Source of the DNA: Haliotis asinina | Taxonomy: Eukaryota > Mollusca > Gastropoda > Lepetellida > Haliotidae | Length of the DNA stretch: 64,000 bases | Assembly: GCF_037392515.1 (NCBI RefSeq) | Contig: NC_090280.1 | Coordinates: 58,336,004-58,400,003, forward strand | Reading direction: 5' to 3' | Shown: one piece after another, positions 11,519 through 22,560 of the stretch | How the letters are laid out: every line of letters starts with the position of its first letter | Numbering within the stretch: the stretch's first letter is position 1 | Position numbers and translations under genes: made by a program | Notes under the pieces: model-generated | The model's database searches: none | Told to the model about the DNA's origin: nothing | The model's input: the letters and a program-made list of their open reading frames with translations, nothing else

Positions 11519-12479
11519 GTTCATACTGCCCTGCTGGAATTTCAACATGTTTAGTTTTCAGTGATCAATTTTTATTCCAAAAATTTTCCTGTCTCAGTTT
11601 TCGTCCCTGTTGTGAAAATATATTGGCCAATGAGAGAGCTTAGCTTTGGTGATGAAAGACTAATAACAAGTAGTCTAGATCTGACTGATGTAGAAAAACA
11701 TCAATGGATAGAACTAAAGAAAACGTATTCTGTTGTAACCCCGGTATCAGTCACTTTGAAGTTAGATGGCATTGTCCTCGGAAATTGAATAATTGTATTG
11801 ATTTATTGTATAAACTATCTTAAACAACATAGTTGCTTCCCTTATTTACCTTCCTATTTCCTGTATTGCACTGGTAAGGTGTGGAATATTCACTCAACAT
11901 AATGTATTGTGGGTATTGTATTGAGGGTTCAAAATTAATGCTTTAAGGTAGTAATCTTGCTACCTGTTATGATTTAGTGAAACCACTTACTTTCTTCAAT
12001 TAGTTGTCATTATCAAAGGAAAGATCTCTAATTGTGCACTTTCCCTTGTAAACTTACCAACACTGGTATTTTAATTTCCAAAAATGCTCATTGTAGCTTT
12101 CCTTGGTCACTTATGCATTGCAATAATCCTATGATTGTGCCAGAGAACCAGTCAGGTCAGTGCACATGTGCAGAAGTACATTACTGCAGCCTGAAGCATA
12201 AGAGTGAAATAACATTGTCTGCAAATACAAGGAAAGGTATCACTTTGCAAGATTTGATAAATACCAGTATGCCGAGATACTTAACTCGCTGTACTGATTA
12301 TATGTTGTATTTATGTGCAACAGGAAAAAATGCTGCTACCAGGTAAAGGACTTTGCTGCTTATTTTGAAACCGGGTAGGAAGTACTTGCTACTTCAGAAA
12401 AAGTGAATTTCAAACACTGTAATCAGATGATAGTGTTGATGTGTCCTATGAAAGACCATGATAATATTCAATGAGAAAC
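11519..12479. other. Intergenic DNA, nothing recognised
   Basis: Short open frames on the plus strand (up to about 100 codons) have no recognisable domain, splice context or codon pattern. I treat the stretch as non-coding. Confidence 0.4.
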
Positions 12480-12860
12480 AGTGTTATGATTATATTTTGA
12501 ATGATTGGTGCTGTGTCACGAGATGACATGTTAAATGATACTAGTGGATATTGTGTTGAATGATGAACTCTGTGTCTCATGATGTGTTGACTGATAAACT
12601 ATCACAATTAGTGGATGCATTGATGAATGGGTGTCGTCTTTTGATAAATTTTGCCATCTGTTGAGTTCTGAATGGTCGCCATCTGTTGATCAGTTGAATA
12701 GTCTCAATCTGTTAGTTAACTAATTAGTCACCATGTTGATTTGCTGAATGTCCACCATCAGTTGATTACCTAGTCTTATCTGTTGTATATATGTCACCAT
12801 CTGTTGATGTGTTGAATGATAAACTGTCATCTGTTCATGTGTTGAATGAAGAATGCTGCT
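12480..12860 (+). repeat. Degenerate minisatellite (gttgaatgat / accatctgttgat units)
   Basis: The words gttgaatga, atctgttgat and gatgtgttga recur about a dozen times with irregular spacing. It is an old, diverged tandem array rather than a clean period. Confidence 0.55.
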
Positions 12861-13473
12861 TTAATGATTGTAATGATTCCTTGAATGAGGAATATAATTA
12901 TATATAGTCTATTTTCACTGAAAGTATCAATGAATTTCACTATAAACAAGTAAATTCAACGTTAAACAAAACACAGAGAACAAGTAGGGTCAGTCTGTGT
13001 TGGTGTTCATCACATACTGCATGTGCAATTGTTTCACTGTTCCATCAACTGTGTTTACTCCCATGTAATACAAAACCAATATTTGAGTCTATGATCATTG
13101 GATAAGGAACTTTTATCTATAGTTGAATAAAATTCTGAGATTTAAGTGTTCATTTGGCAAGGTAAAATTGTGGAGATTCACAATCTTAATTTCACTTTAT
13201 TTGGTTTACTTTTTTGCTTTAAATGAAATTCATTGGTATGTTTGTACTGCAAACAGACTATAATTATGCTGAAGGTTGTCTAATGCAATAATGACATCGG
13301 TACACTTACCATTTGAATATTGTTGATTACTGGTGCTCACAGTTGCAGATCTGTTGTTAATCTTGGTGTTACCCTAAATTGGATGAGGTCAGAAGGTGAT
13401 GTTGTTTTGTGTCTGTTAGCATGTAAATGCCACTACTTGATCTTTCAAAGTTCATATGTGCACATTTACTTAA

Positions 13474-13756
13474 AGATTATACCATTCTCATTCTTAATAT
13501 CCAGTTTGATACCCCTAACAATCCTGTTTATGGATAATACCATTCTCATTCTTAATATCCAGTTTGATACCCGTAACAAAAGATTATACCATTCTCATTC
13601 TTAATATTCAGTTTGATACCCCTAACAATCCTGTTTATGGATAATACCATTCTCATTCTTAATATCCAGTTTGATACCCTAACAATCCTATTTATGAATA
13701 ATACCATTTTCATTCTTAATATATCCAGTTTGATACCCCTAACAAACCTGTTTACA
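13474..13756 (+). repeat. Tandem repeat, five copies of a 49-58-bp unit
   Basis: The word accattctcattcttaat (last copy has one change) starts at 13481, 13539, 13588, 13646 and 13703, each followed by atccagtttgatacccctaa. The 49-bp spacing is a unit missing nine bases. Open frames across it on both strands are by-products. Confidence 0.9.
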
Positions 13757-14304
13757 GTGTAGTCAGACAATATGACATTGCCATTTATGGCAGTCTCATG
13801 AACGTCAGTCTTCATGCTCCCTACCACTTCACAGCAACCTGAAGATGTCTTGTTATCGTGATTATAGACCACATCAGAATCATGCTTTGTGAACTTAACA
13901 GAACTTAACAGAACTTAACAGAATAATAACAAGTTGACATTGACTACTCAAAATGTATTATTCATGTGAACTTTTGTCACTTGAAATTTGAAAATTCAAT
14001 TTTAAAAATCCTGGAATGTCCTAGTTCATGCCTTAGAGTTATCACATTAGTTTCTAGAAGAAAGTTTCTTCACTTTCAAATTTTGAACGCATTGAAATAA
14101 GAAACAATTGATGCTTTTGACAAAAATACTCTTGCATTCGAAACTGTTATCATACAGTGTTACATTTTCAAGGTTGTATCATCAGAAAATACATTCCAAC
14201 TTTCATTTTTCTAATTTGCTAAACAGCCCTCTTATAGGCCCTGTGAAAGTTCATTCTGACATTACCTGAAACTTTATACCATCAGGTCTCTTTTCAGCCA
14301 GTAT
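13757..14304. other. Intergenic DNA with a short (gaacttaaca)3 run
   Basis: Three perfect copies of a 10-base word end near 13922. Nothing else is recognised. Confidence 0.5.
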
Positions 14305-15375
14305 GAGTAAACTTAGACTCAGTATTATTTGTTACACTGCTTTTACTGAGTCTAACAAAGCCTGGTAGAAGATCATGTGAGCTAGCCTTTGAGCAACCAA
14401 TGACCATCCAATCAAATGCGAGACAGTCAAACAGATTTACAGGTCACATACAACGTAAAACACAACTTTGCAGTACTTACCAAAACAAATCATAAAAAAT
14501 GCCATTTCAACTTATAAAGTTGAAAAAACTGCGATAACAAAATATGGTAATGAAATCAGAGTTCAAACAATTCACTAATTTTCCCTCAGTATTGCGGGAA
14601 AAAGTGGTTTCAACAGCTATGCTGCGCTGTGCTGTGCTCATAATGCCTGCACATTGAATAGGTTCGCGGAGCTTGAAACAGTATGCCTGTCCTCGGTATG
14701 AGGTCAAGAGCAGTAGTCTAATCTTGGTTGTGTACTCAAACAAGTAAATAATTTAATTGTTACATAAAAAAACATGTTGATTGTGATAAGCAGACTCTGT
14801 CACAGAGAGAACTCAATGTCTGGTTTATTCACACCTATATATCGGCCTGCCTGTCTGCTAATGACAGTCTACAATGCACAACTTCAATCGTTGACCACAT
14901 CCTATTTCAGTTTTTTTAAACACCTTTTGGGCATATATGCCACAAACAAAGAGCTAGCTGAGTGTATTGGCAAATGAACCAGTGGCAAATGAAAAGGCTT
15001 CGTTACACTAGAGTGCACACGCTCTGGCCCTGACTGGGTTCAGTATCGCAGCTGCTTTGTTTTGAGGGAGGTAGAAAAGAAAAAATATTTTTATTATCAA
15101 AAGCACTATTTTCAGTAACTGTGCAGTGCTCCTTGTATGTCACATGGAAGTGATTGGTACAGAAAAAAGCATTTGGAATCATTCTGATCCAAACATTTTC
15201 TTGGTAACAGCTCAAAAGGTATTTGTGAATGTTAACCTTTGCAATTTGGTAAGCTGTGTGCGGGTTGGTCAATTGAAAAGTCTAGCTGATGCGACATTCT
15301 TCTTATGCTTTGTTAGACTCAACATAAGCAGTGTAACGAATGATACTAAGACTAAGTTTACTTAGACTGCTTTTC
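14305..15375. mobile_element. Inverted-repeat-bounded segment containing a dispersed repeat
   Basis: About 60 bases at 14305-14363 (taaacttagactcagtatta, then gttacactgc) recur inverted at 15307-15370. A third, forward copy of the outer part lies at 16266-16315. Inside (14436-15100) is a repeat also found at 50341-51120, with its right half in opposite orientation. No transposase frame is visible. The outer arms may be TIRs of one element or independent repeats. Confidence 0.5.
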
Positions 15376-18214
15376 AACATTACATAGTTCTTAGAAGTGT
15401 TTAGAAAATGTGCCAATTGTTTTAACCATGTTTTTGTTGAAATGTGTCTTAATATTCTTATGTTCAGACTCCCAATATTTCATGAGAAAATCCATGAATA
15501 TTCAACACTTATGATCATGAATACAATGTATATAGTTCAATGTACCAAATATGCCAGTTAATCGTAACAGCCTTAATTATAATTTTCTTTGTTTATCTAT
15601 CTTGTGGGGTCACTTTTGCCTGGTCCAGCTCTTCAGTATTGTGTCTTTAGACATGGTAGATGAAAGATTTTATGCCACTTCCATCAAATTCCATCAAAAT
15701 CACTACTGACCAGTCCAGAAATGGGCCTCACACATTGTAACCATGTGGAGAATCGGACAACACCTTTTGGAATTCAAGGTATGTTTGGTTGTTCTATTTG
15801 GACGTTTGGGCGGTTGAGTCGACTCGTGGGTAAAACATTAAGGTCACCAGTGACGCATATTGGCACAGTCTGTGACCCTGGTTAAATGAAACATTAATAG
15901 CATATCTTTTTTGTATTCTGTCATCCTGAAATCAAATATGAAACAATGAACAATTTAATTTAGGTTACATGTTGAAATCATATCTTCAGAAGTGTCATAC
16001 AGAACAAACTGTGATGAACCACTTGAGGAAACATCATTAATTTTTTTTTTCACCCTTTGCAAATAAAGATGAAAGAAAAGTGTGGCTGATCAAATTTCTT
16101 GATACAAGTAGGTCAGAGGTTGACACTTCCATAATTAAAGGACCCATAATGACTTAAACTTACATAATCAACATCGTAACTAGAATGTGTTACTTCTAGT
16201 AACGGTTTTGCCAAAAAATTGCCAAATGTAACCCACATGGGATGCAATTTTTAATGGGTTACATCTATTCACTCAGTCTAAGTAAACTTAGTCTCAGTGT
16301 ATTTCGTTACACTGTGCCTGGTGCCTTAAGGTTTAGTTGAATTTTATGTTCAGTTTGCAATTATACAGTTAATTTTACCAGTTTTAGTTTTACAGATTTT
16401 ACAGAGAAGTGTATTCAAAGTAACCCTAATATTCTTACTTGCTGTGTCTAGTCATATTATGATCTTCCAGCAGATAGTATTACTTTGATGATATTGTACA
16501 GCACTATAGCCAACTCTGAAGATATGCCCAAACCACTTTTTGTCACTTTTCACTGTTTGATCTTCCAGTAGTTAGTGTTAGAGTTATGATCCGTGGTATA
16601 TTTGTAACAGTTCAGTACAAATTCTGTGAACACATTCTGGTTGTGGGTAGTTGTACAGGAAATTCATAGTCTTAAAATATTGTTGACAATTGTCTGTGAC
16701 AATGTAGTTTTAGAACAATGTTCCATCCAATCCGGAATGCTCTCAATATGAGCTGTAGAACTTTGTCCCAGCAGAAGGTACTTAATGTATGATGATTTAC
16801 ATGCCCTCTAATCCAGCATCAGGCTCTTCCGTATCTCAGCACAACAAAGACAGCCCAACTGACTGTTTGTACAGTAATTAATGCTCTCGAACTGTCATCT
16901 TGTATCTCGGCTCTTCTGTTGATTGACTGAACGTGTATTAACACAATGGACTACCATAGGCATTATCCTCACTGATGTTGCTAAATATAATATGGATAAG
17001 GATTAGGCCTAGGGAAGTGAGATAAGTTGAGTGTGTCACTTGTATCATAAATTCATTGTCGTGTCACAATTTGTCAGTTGCTCCGTGTCAAGATGACTCC
17101 ACCAGTCAAGAGAATGAACGGGGGAGGTTCCCTAAACAGCTAACCGGCATTTTTGGACAGTACCAACAAATGTTGGTTGAGAGGGCTTCCTCTGTTTCTG
17201 ACTTTGATGAAACTTTTCCTTAGTGATTCTGCATCAGTTTGTGTAATGATCTCCTTAGCACTTATTTACCGGTATCGGTTCACGTACATGTGATAGATTT
17301 CTGATTGTGAATATATGAGTTGTATCCAAAATACTGAAATATGCAAATATATTCATATATGCCTGTGTACTTTGTACATGTTTGTTTTCCAATTATGCAT
17401 TATATTGAATCTTATTCAAGAATAAAGATATTGATACATATCTTAGCGTTCTTTTGTCTCACATTGTTACGATAAAAAATAATCTTGATAACAGAAGGGA
17501 TTTCTCTGCTTCTGTACAACTGCCAATATTTGGCCCAAGGTTTCCAAATGATGTTGGTAAGAATTTCTCAGTTAAAGCTGACTGTTTGGGAGAAACGATA
17601 TCATTGACTTCAGGAACATTAAAATAGGATAGAATGTTTTGCATTTTTTTTCATTGCATTGAATGAATTCCACTTTGAATGAAGTACCATTATATTTTCC
17701 AAGTTGCCACACTATTTAATTTGGAATTAGGTATTAGCTAACAATTTACAAACCTGTGATGTAATTCACACACGGATCACAGATGAAAATATCAGATGCC
17801 TTTGTGGACAATCACAAGTGCAGGAAGAATGCAAGATCATTTCTAGGGACTGACACGGTATTGATAACAACATGGCAAAACCGGGGTTTGCAGACGGTTC
17901 AAGACATAAATGTTCCACTGAGTTGGTATTTAACTTAGTCCATGGCACGGTTCCATTTGAACTTCACTGCATTAGCCAGATCTTCCAGTTCCTTTGGCAA
18001 AACCCACTCCAATATGCATGTGCTCTTCCTCTGTGAAGATGTGGGTTTGAGTTTGTCTTTAGGAGGGGAAGAGAACAGAGGGGAGACCAGAAACATATAT
18101 TATGGGGAATCCCAGGTTTTTGGCACAACATCTGAGCACTTCAACTACAAGCTTTCCCCTCCGCCCTTGTTGTAGTAACTAGGCAAATGACATGATACGG
18201 TGGTATCCTGAAGA
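15376..18214. other. Intergenic DNA, mostly unrecognised
   Basis: It holds a SINE B fragment at 15700-15765 (minus; aatgggcctcacacattgta), the forward repeat at 16266-16315, and a minus-strand open frame of 53 codons at 18096-17935 (MFLVSPLFSSPPKDKLKPTS at its start, ILEWVLPKELEDLANAVKF within). That frame has a protein-like composition, but I see no partner exon or known domain. I do not call a gene here. Confidence 0.4.
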
Positions 18215-18511
18215 TGAGACCCTTGAAGGTCTGGGGTAAAACAGGCCTTCAGCAACCCTTGCTTGCCATAAAAGGTGACTATGCTTGTCGTTAGAGGCGA
18301 CTAAAGGGATTGGTTGGTCAGGCATGCTGACTTGGTTGACTCTGTCATCTGTTCCCAGTTGCGCAGAACGATGCTCATGCTGTTGATCACTGGATTGTCC
18401 AGACTCAATTGTTTACAGACCGCTGCCATATAGTTGGAATGCTTAAAACCAAACTCACTCACTCACTATTGTTTCGTCCAGACTCAATTATTTACAGACT
18501 ATATGCAGCCT
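18215..18511 (+). repeat. SINE family A copy plus a second partial 3' piece
   Basis: It runs from gaaggtctggggtaaaacag through tgctgttgatcactggattg to the aaactcactcactcac tail at about 18470. It is followed at once by another short stretch (gtccagactcaattatttac) of the same family. Confidence 0.85.
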
Positions 18512-19040
18512 TGAAAGGGAAACAAACAACCAAAGATACCTGGTTGTGCAGCTAAATCACATCACGCATCCAACACAGGGTGCAATTACACTACGAAGAA
18601 CCTTAACTGGTGCATGTTACAAGCTGCACCCAGAGCTGGTAGCAATGAATTATCTCTTATAGCTGCCATTATGTGTTTAAACTGGGAAGTAAGTGACTTT
18701 AAGTGATACACTGCTCTCAGCACAGCTTGTTACAAGCAGAAACATTTGTGTAGTCATAAATCAGTAACCAAGGAGTAATCATTTAATGGGGATCCTGATA
18801 CATATATAAAAAGGTAAGCCAAAATAGCAGCACAATCATTTCTCATTTATCATCATAGGGTCTGGTTATGCTGAATGTATTTAAAACTGACGACTTTTGC
18901 TTAATACGTATTTATGTTACTTTTTAGAACCAGTGACATTAATTTATGTTCGAACCAAACTTTTCATGGTGCAGTCAAACCTGTAAGCCAGGTTGCACTC
19001 AGTCCAGGTACTGAAAAAAAGCCCAAATCACACCCTTCCA

Positions 19041-22000
19041 TCAAGAACCCACTTCCAGCATCCAGACCCCTGCTGTATTCAGCCCATTATTCTCAAGTCG
19101 ACTTTGCTCTGGCAGTTCATATTCAGCCAGTTTTGTTAGCTGTGATTTCATTTGGTGATTTTTAAACATCAGCCTGCCTGGGTCGCCAATCAGAACACAT
19201 GTACCAGCCTTCAGATAATGACTCAACCAATCACTGATGCAGCTTACAAACTCACTGTCATAGAACATATCTCCAAGAATAATAACATCCCATTGGTTGC
19301 AGACTGAGCCAATCAGATTCCTGGAATCAACAGTAATGTCACAGAGGTTCACATCTGCATTCAGCTTGGCTGCCACTGTTGCAGCTGAAATGATAGACAG
19401 TGTACCCTCATTATAATGCCATTCTGGTTATAACACCAACATGTTAACAAAGCCTCTAGTTATGATGCCAACATCTCTACAAAGTTCTTAGTAATAATAC
19501 TATTTTTTTAAATGCCATTACTTTTATGCCAACATGTTTGTAATTCCCCAGTTATAATGACAACGGTTTAAAAATGTCAATAGTTATAATGCCAACATGT
19601 CAACAATGGCCCTAGTTACAGTGCCAACATGGCTATAATGCCAACCCATTTATAATGTCATCAGTTTGATAATGTTCCTAGTTATAATATGATCATTGTC
19701 ATAATGCCAACCTTGGTATAATGCTCCTGGTTATAAAGTCAACATGGTTACAATGTCACATGTATGGGTTACCATGGCAAGAGTACCTAATGAGGGTGAG
19801 CTACAATGCATACAGACATCCACTTATTTCCATAATTTTTTAAATGGATCAATACAAAATTGAAAATGAATCCAAAGTAAATACTGAATTGTGTGAATAC
19901 AATCTGTTTGTCTCAACAGCTCCTTGATTTTCAGATTTAGTTCGAAACCTGCATATACCTGCGTCAGTGCAATCAGTACCCACTTTCTTAACATTTACGT
20001 ACCTGCATCAGTCTGATTGATCGCCTCTGTCTTGACCCTCATGCACCTGCATCAATGTCACTGGTCACCACTTTCTGGGCTCTCACATACCTGCATCAAT
20101 GTCACTGGCCACCACTTTCTGGACTTGCACGTACCTGCATCAATGTCATTGGCCACCACTTTCTGGGTACTCACGTACGTGCATCAATGTCATTGGTCAC
20201 ACTTTCTAGACTCTCACATACCTGCATCAGTGTCATTGGCCACCACTTTCTAGGCTCTCACGTACCTGCATCAATGTCATTGGCCACCACTTTCTGGACT
20301 TTCACGTACCTGCATCAATGTCATCGGCCACCACTTTCTGGGTACTCACGTACCTGCATCAATGTCATTGGCCACCACTTTCTTGGCGCCACACTGAGCA
20401 GCAGCAATGGCTGAAGCCCCACATCCTGACCCAACATCCAGAACTGTTCTCTGTCGGAACTTATCACGGTTGTCCAGAATGTACCTGCAGGTGTTATCTT
20501 TGGTTAAGCTAATTTACTACATTAAGAATGCCCCCCGCCCAACATTTTTTTTTTTTCGTATCTTTTACCGTGTCAGACATCATCCACAACTTGGCTGAAG
20601 GCACAATAATGGCATGCTTGTCTCGTCCATCTCCAAATGCTAACGGTAACGCCTCTAGCATTCAAGAGAGCCGCATTAGGCTTATACTAACAGCAAAATG
20701 TAATGCAATATATGGGAGGCAACATTGTATGTGCAGGTGCAAAATATATTTTACACCTGCAATAATACTTTCATATCAAAATATCCTAAAGAGCATTTCA
20801 GGATTTTGGCTGTCTTTGTATACAGAATCTTAATCTATGACTGATACTTTTTCTGGAAATAAAGATTTGTGAGCTTGAAAGAGACAATATCTCTGATGTA
20901 CATTTTGAATAATCTGACTAACAAGAAATATTTCCCTGAACTAATCTCAATTAATAAATTAAATTAAAATTTATTTTGGGTGGTATTCATATGAAACCTT
21001 GGAAGAGTTACTTCCCTTGACAGGGGTCATCCATTGTTGTTTCAGTATGGAGGCAATGTGTTTGAATAATTTGGTAGGAAAACTGTGCCCCATGGTGTTT
21101 TATGGAGCTATGTGATATGTTCATATCAGGAATATGGAAATATATGAACATGTAATTAAGGCCAGGGGTTTACAAGACTCAAATTCCTGCATCCTTAATA
21201 CGCATAAAAATTGACAACAGACGCAATGACAGTAGATTTACGCATCCACAGTGGCACAGAATATGTCTAAATATGTAAAAATGTACAAATACCACGTTAG
21301 TGATTAGTTTGTACGAATGTGGACTGCAAAGGTTCAGGAAAAGAATGAGGACACTTACACTAAGGTAACAATTCACACAGATACCCCAGCAGAAAACAGA
21401 AACAGTTCCAAGCTGACCCATAATTTTGTACCCTTAATGATAAACAGGCAGGGAAACAACAAGTAACATTTTCCTCATCTCTTGGCATGACATTGCTGAA
21501 TAATGAGACCCTCACCTTCCATCACCAATCAGTCTACATGATCAGATATATTCTTGGTCCTACACTCACCCCAACAAACTACACACTTCTCTGCACCATT
21601 ACTTCTCGCAACTCTTATAATGCCAGCAAGAAACCTTAAAACTATTAATTAGGAGTCCCTGGAACCCCTGTGTTAGTGAGTTGAGGTGAAGCAATGTCTA
21701 CCTTAACTTTAATACATTCTTAAACAGACACGATATTTTAGAAACAAATACCTTGTCACTGCCTGGCCTCCTGGCCAGAAGAAGGCCCAGAAGGGATCCA
21801 CAAAGGGAGAATTATCTCCCCTGCTATGCCAGAGTTCACACTGTCTCGTCACTAGGTGTAGTTGTATCTCTGGAGTCAGGTGATCTCTAGTAAGCTCTGT
21901 ATGTTTCATGATCTCAGCTTTCATGCTGCTTTCGAAGAGTAAAGATTGACTATCTTGGTCATTGCACAGAGTTTTTGATTGGTTGTTGGAGCCATTTCCT

Positions 22001-22269
22001 GGCTGGTTGTTGGATACACTTGACGATTGGCTGTTGGAGACACTTCCTGATTTGTTGCTTGAGAAATTTTGTGATTGTCTGAAAGTGGCACTTCCTGATT
22101 GGCATTTGGAACTGTTTTGGGATTGTCTGTTAACTTTTACAGTCTGGCTATTTAAGAAGTTGCATGAAACTATAGGGCTTATATGGCCAGTGCTTGCTGA
22201 TGCTACAGCATTTGTTATTTGGCTGTAGTGTGCACAAAGTCTTCGGATGACCATTTCTTTCTCTTGTAC
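19041..22269 (-). CDS. ETFBKMT: Electron transfer flavoprotein beta-subunit lysine methyltransferase (METTL20 family), 325 aa, 3 coding exons
   Basis: Coding exons are 22254-21752 (this exon begins after an acceptor at 22270), 20484-20354 and 19384-19041. Phases agree (ACAAG|G and GCAG|CT). In vertebrates the enzyme trimethylates lysines of mitochondrial ETF-beta. The first residues (MVIRRLCAHYSQ) are basic with no acidic residue, which fits a mitochondrial presequence and decides the start. Residues 38-105 are a Ser/Asn/Gln-rich insert encoded by a 24-bp tandem repeat. The conserved region has HLTPEIQLHL, WPGGQAVTR, motif I LDVGSGCG (183-190), ANDID (206-210), GDMFYD (249-254) and IGDPGR (277-282), all matching the human protein. 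At least one 5' non-coding exon is implied by the acceptor ahead of the ATG. Identity is firm; the insert is unusual for the family. Confidence 0.92.
19408..19765. repeat. Degenerate ttataatgccaac minisatellite in ETFBKMT intron 2
   Basis: The word (g/t)ttataatgccaacat recurs about ten times with variable spacing. It is heavily diverged and distinct from the 44-bp array closer to the exon. Confidence 0.65.
20001..20395 (-). repeat. 44-bp minisatellite made of copies of the ETFBKMT exon 2 / intron 2 junction
   Basis: Read on the minus strand, each unit contains GTGGCCAATGACATTGATGC then AG|GTACGTGAG, i.e. the last ~28 bases of coding exon 2 plus its donor site. On the plus strand the word acctgcatca (or a close variant) starts at 20001, 20045, 20089, 20133, 20177, 20220, 20264, 20308 and 20352, giving spacing of 44 (once 43). 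The 20352 copy is the genuine junction and the other eight lie in the intron, with copies furthest from the exon most diverged. Another worn unit may begin near 19955. Confidence 0.93.
20485..21751 (-). other. ETFBKMT intron 1
   Basis: It lies between the donor after ACAAG and the acceptor CCTGCAG. Other than a T-run near 20548 I recognise no repeat or gene in it. Confidence 0.6.
21977..22144 (-). repeat. 24-bp coding minisatellite inside ETFBKMT exon 1
   Basis: Seven consecutive 24-base units on the plus strand begin gattggttgttgg, ggctggttgttgg, gattggctgttgg, gatttgttgcttg, gattgtctgaaag, gattggcatttgg and gattgtctgtt. Because 24 is a multiple of three, they encode an 8-residue repeat (SGSVSNSQ, SSSVSNNQ, PGNGSNNQ, SKTLCNDQ) without breaking the frame. 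Confidence 0.88.
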
Positions 22270-22310
22270 CTGTGGAATAATGAACAATATTTCAATACAA
22301 AATTGAACAA

Positions 22311-22466
22311 AGAGTGAGTGAGTGAATGATTGAGGTCTTGGTATTTCAGCAATATGACAGGGATACCAGAAACGGGCCTCACACATGTACCCATGAGGAG
22401 AATTGAACCCAAGTCGTCAGCATGGTGAACAAATGTTTTAACCACTAGGCCGCCCCGCTGCCACCA
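22311..22466 (-). repeat. SINE family B upstream of the ETFBKMT first coding exon
   Basis: Complete from tail (gagtgagtgagtgaatgatt) to the tRNA-like head ending in aaccactaggccgccccgc. It lies just 5' of the acceptor at 22270, within the presumed first intron. Confidence 0.85.
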
Positions 22467-22503
22467 ACATGCACCGTCAAAAAACCTCAGTGAGCACATG
22501 GGC

Positions 22504-22560
22504 GAGTGAGTGAGTTTAGTTTTACAGATAGCAATATTCTAGCTTCACTCACTGCACTCT
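22504..22560 (-). repeat. SINE tail fragment
   Basis: Tail motif gagtgagtgagtttagtttt plus caatattct. It is immediately followed by the TTAA element. Confidence 0.65.

Noticed and set aside
20017-20598. Overlapping plus-strand open frames with repeated HQCHWPPLSG-type peptides
   Set aside because: They are translations of the 44-bp junction minisatellite on the strand opposite ETFBKMT. They stay open only because of the repeat.
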